Shown: piece by piece, positions 63,680-64,000 of the stretch | Layout: each line of letters opens with the position of its first letter | Numbering within the stretch: the first letter of the stretch is position 1 | Source: Tetraselmis striata | Taxonomy: Eukaryota; Chlorophyta; Chlorodendrophyceae; Chlorodendrales; Chlorodendraceae | Assembly (NCBI GenBank): GCA_006384855.1 | Contig: VCJN01002649.1 | Location: 100,851 to 164,850 of the forward strand | Length of the DNA: 64,000 nt | Reading direction: 5' to 3' | Program-made: the position numbers and the translations under genes | The notes under the pieces: generated by a model | What the model was told of the DNA's origin: nothing | The model's input: the letters and a program-made list of their open reading frames with translations, nothing else | Database searches by the model: none

Positions 63680-64000
63680 GGGGCCGCAGCGAGATGTCGT
63701 CGATTTGAGACGGTTATTCGATTCTAAGGTAACATCATTGATCGCGCGCTCTGTCTCCTGGATCGGCGAAATAATCGTCCAGGAAGTTGCGGATCTACGG
63801 CTAAAAATCTAGCCTCTTTTCGTATATTATGGGCTTTATTTAGAGGATTTATTGGTAGTCAGGTTGAGTCCAAAAAGTCAACACCCGATGAGAACTAAAA
63901 ACTGCCTGTATCGGAATAAGCGCGGGGTCCTCTTTTTCTTTACGGGGTGCTGGATTGTACTGAATGTGGAAAAATCCAGTCACGGCGTCGGGCCTCCTCG
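63680..64000 (+). repeat. Family B copy 2, segment 3
   Basis: GGCCGCAGCGAGATGTCGTC to the window end matches 44757-45070 (GTCAGGTTGAGTC; GTCAACACCCGATGAGAACT; CGGAATAAGCGCGGGGTCC; TTACGGGGTGCTGGATTGTA). It begins with the second copy of the Copia target duplication. Confidence 0.9.

Overview
The window looks like repeat-rich nuclear DNA of a unicellular eukaryote, most probably a chlorophyte-type green alga. The evidence is a spliced gene with GT-AG (and one likely GC-AG) introns, poly-G and TG tracts inside those introns, and many eukaryotic transposons of different classes nested in one another. The lineage is an inference from style, not a proven assignment. There are no bacterial operons, rRNA genes, intact tRNA genes or CRISPR arrays.

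Layout. 1-6.25 kb: copy I of a dispersed repeat (family A) with a minus-strand ORF, split by a 3.14-kb element that carries gag, a tyrosine recombinase and split direct repeats but no reverse transcriptase. 6.46-8.2 kb: a decayed partial copy of that element. 8.2-17 kb: old low-copy repeats, a ribbon-helix-helix-like ORF with a perfect hairpin behind it, and poly-C tracts. 17.06-18.05 kb: a TIR element filled with a roughly 30-bp minisatellite and flanked by a 12-bp duplication. 18.9-19.1 kb: a (TG)n tract. 19.94-25.8 kb: copy II of family A, split by a composite of two near-identical 1345-bp TIR elements. 26-30 kb: degenerate repeats. 30.17-31.02 kb: a Harbinger-type element with long TIRs. 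31.8-34.3 kb: a duplicated 212-bp module and a minus-strand hAT transposase relic. 34.9-38.6 kb: repeats of a family X, interrupted by a LINE 3' remnant, a Tc1/mariner relic, a foldback MITE and a tRNA-like SINE. 40.67-41.95 kb: a hAT-like TIR element with an ACGTA satellite. 42.3-43.5 and 48.2-49.4 kb: two copies of family D, whose ORF shares a C-terminal signature with the family A ORF. 43.96-45.1 kb: an uninterrupted family B repeat with a promoter-like TATA box. 45.7-47.6 kb: a broken pogo-type transposase. 49.77-53.26 kb: the one convincing host gene, a spliced HemK/PrmC-type glutamine methyltransferase on the minus strand. 53.83-64 kb: a second family B copy, split by a 1.6-kb hAT element and by a complete 7.4-kb Copia retrotransposon.

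The main discovery candidate is that Copia element (56308-63679, 444-bp LTRs, 5-bp target duplication). Between its two CCHC zinc knuckles and its protease it carries a cytosine-5 DNA methyltransferase domain resembling the DNMT3 group. The second is the gag plus tyrosine-recombinase element with A1-B1-A2-B2 repeats, no RT, and an empty target site visible in its paralogous repeat. The third is a protein C-terminus shared by four repeat copies from two otherwise different families.

Almost everything here is mobile DNA. Paralogous repeat copies inside the window act as empty-site controls, which is why several element boundaries can be given to the base.
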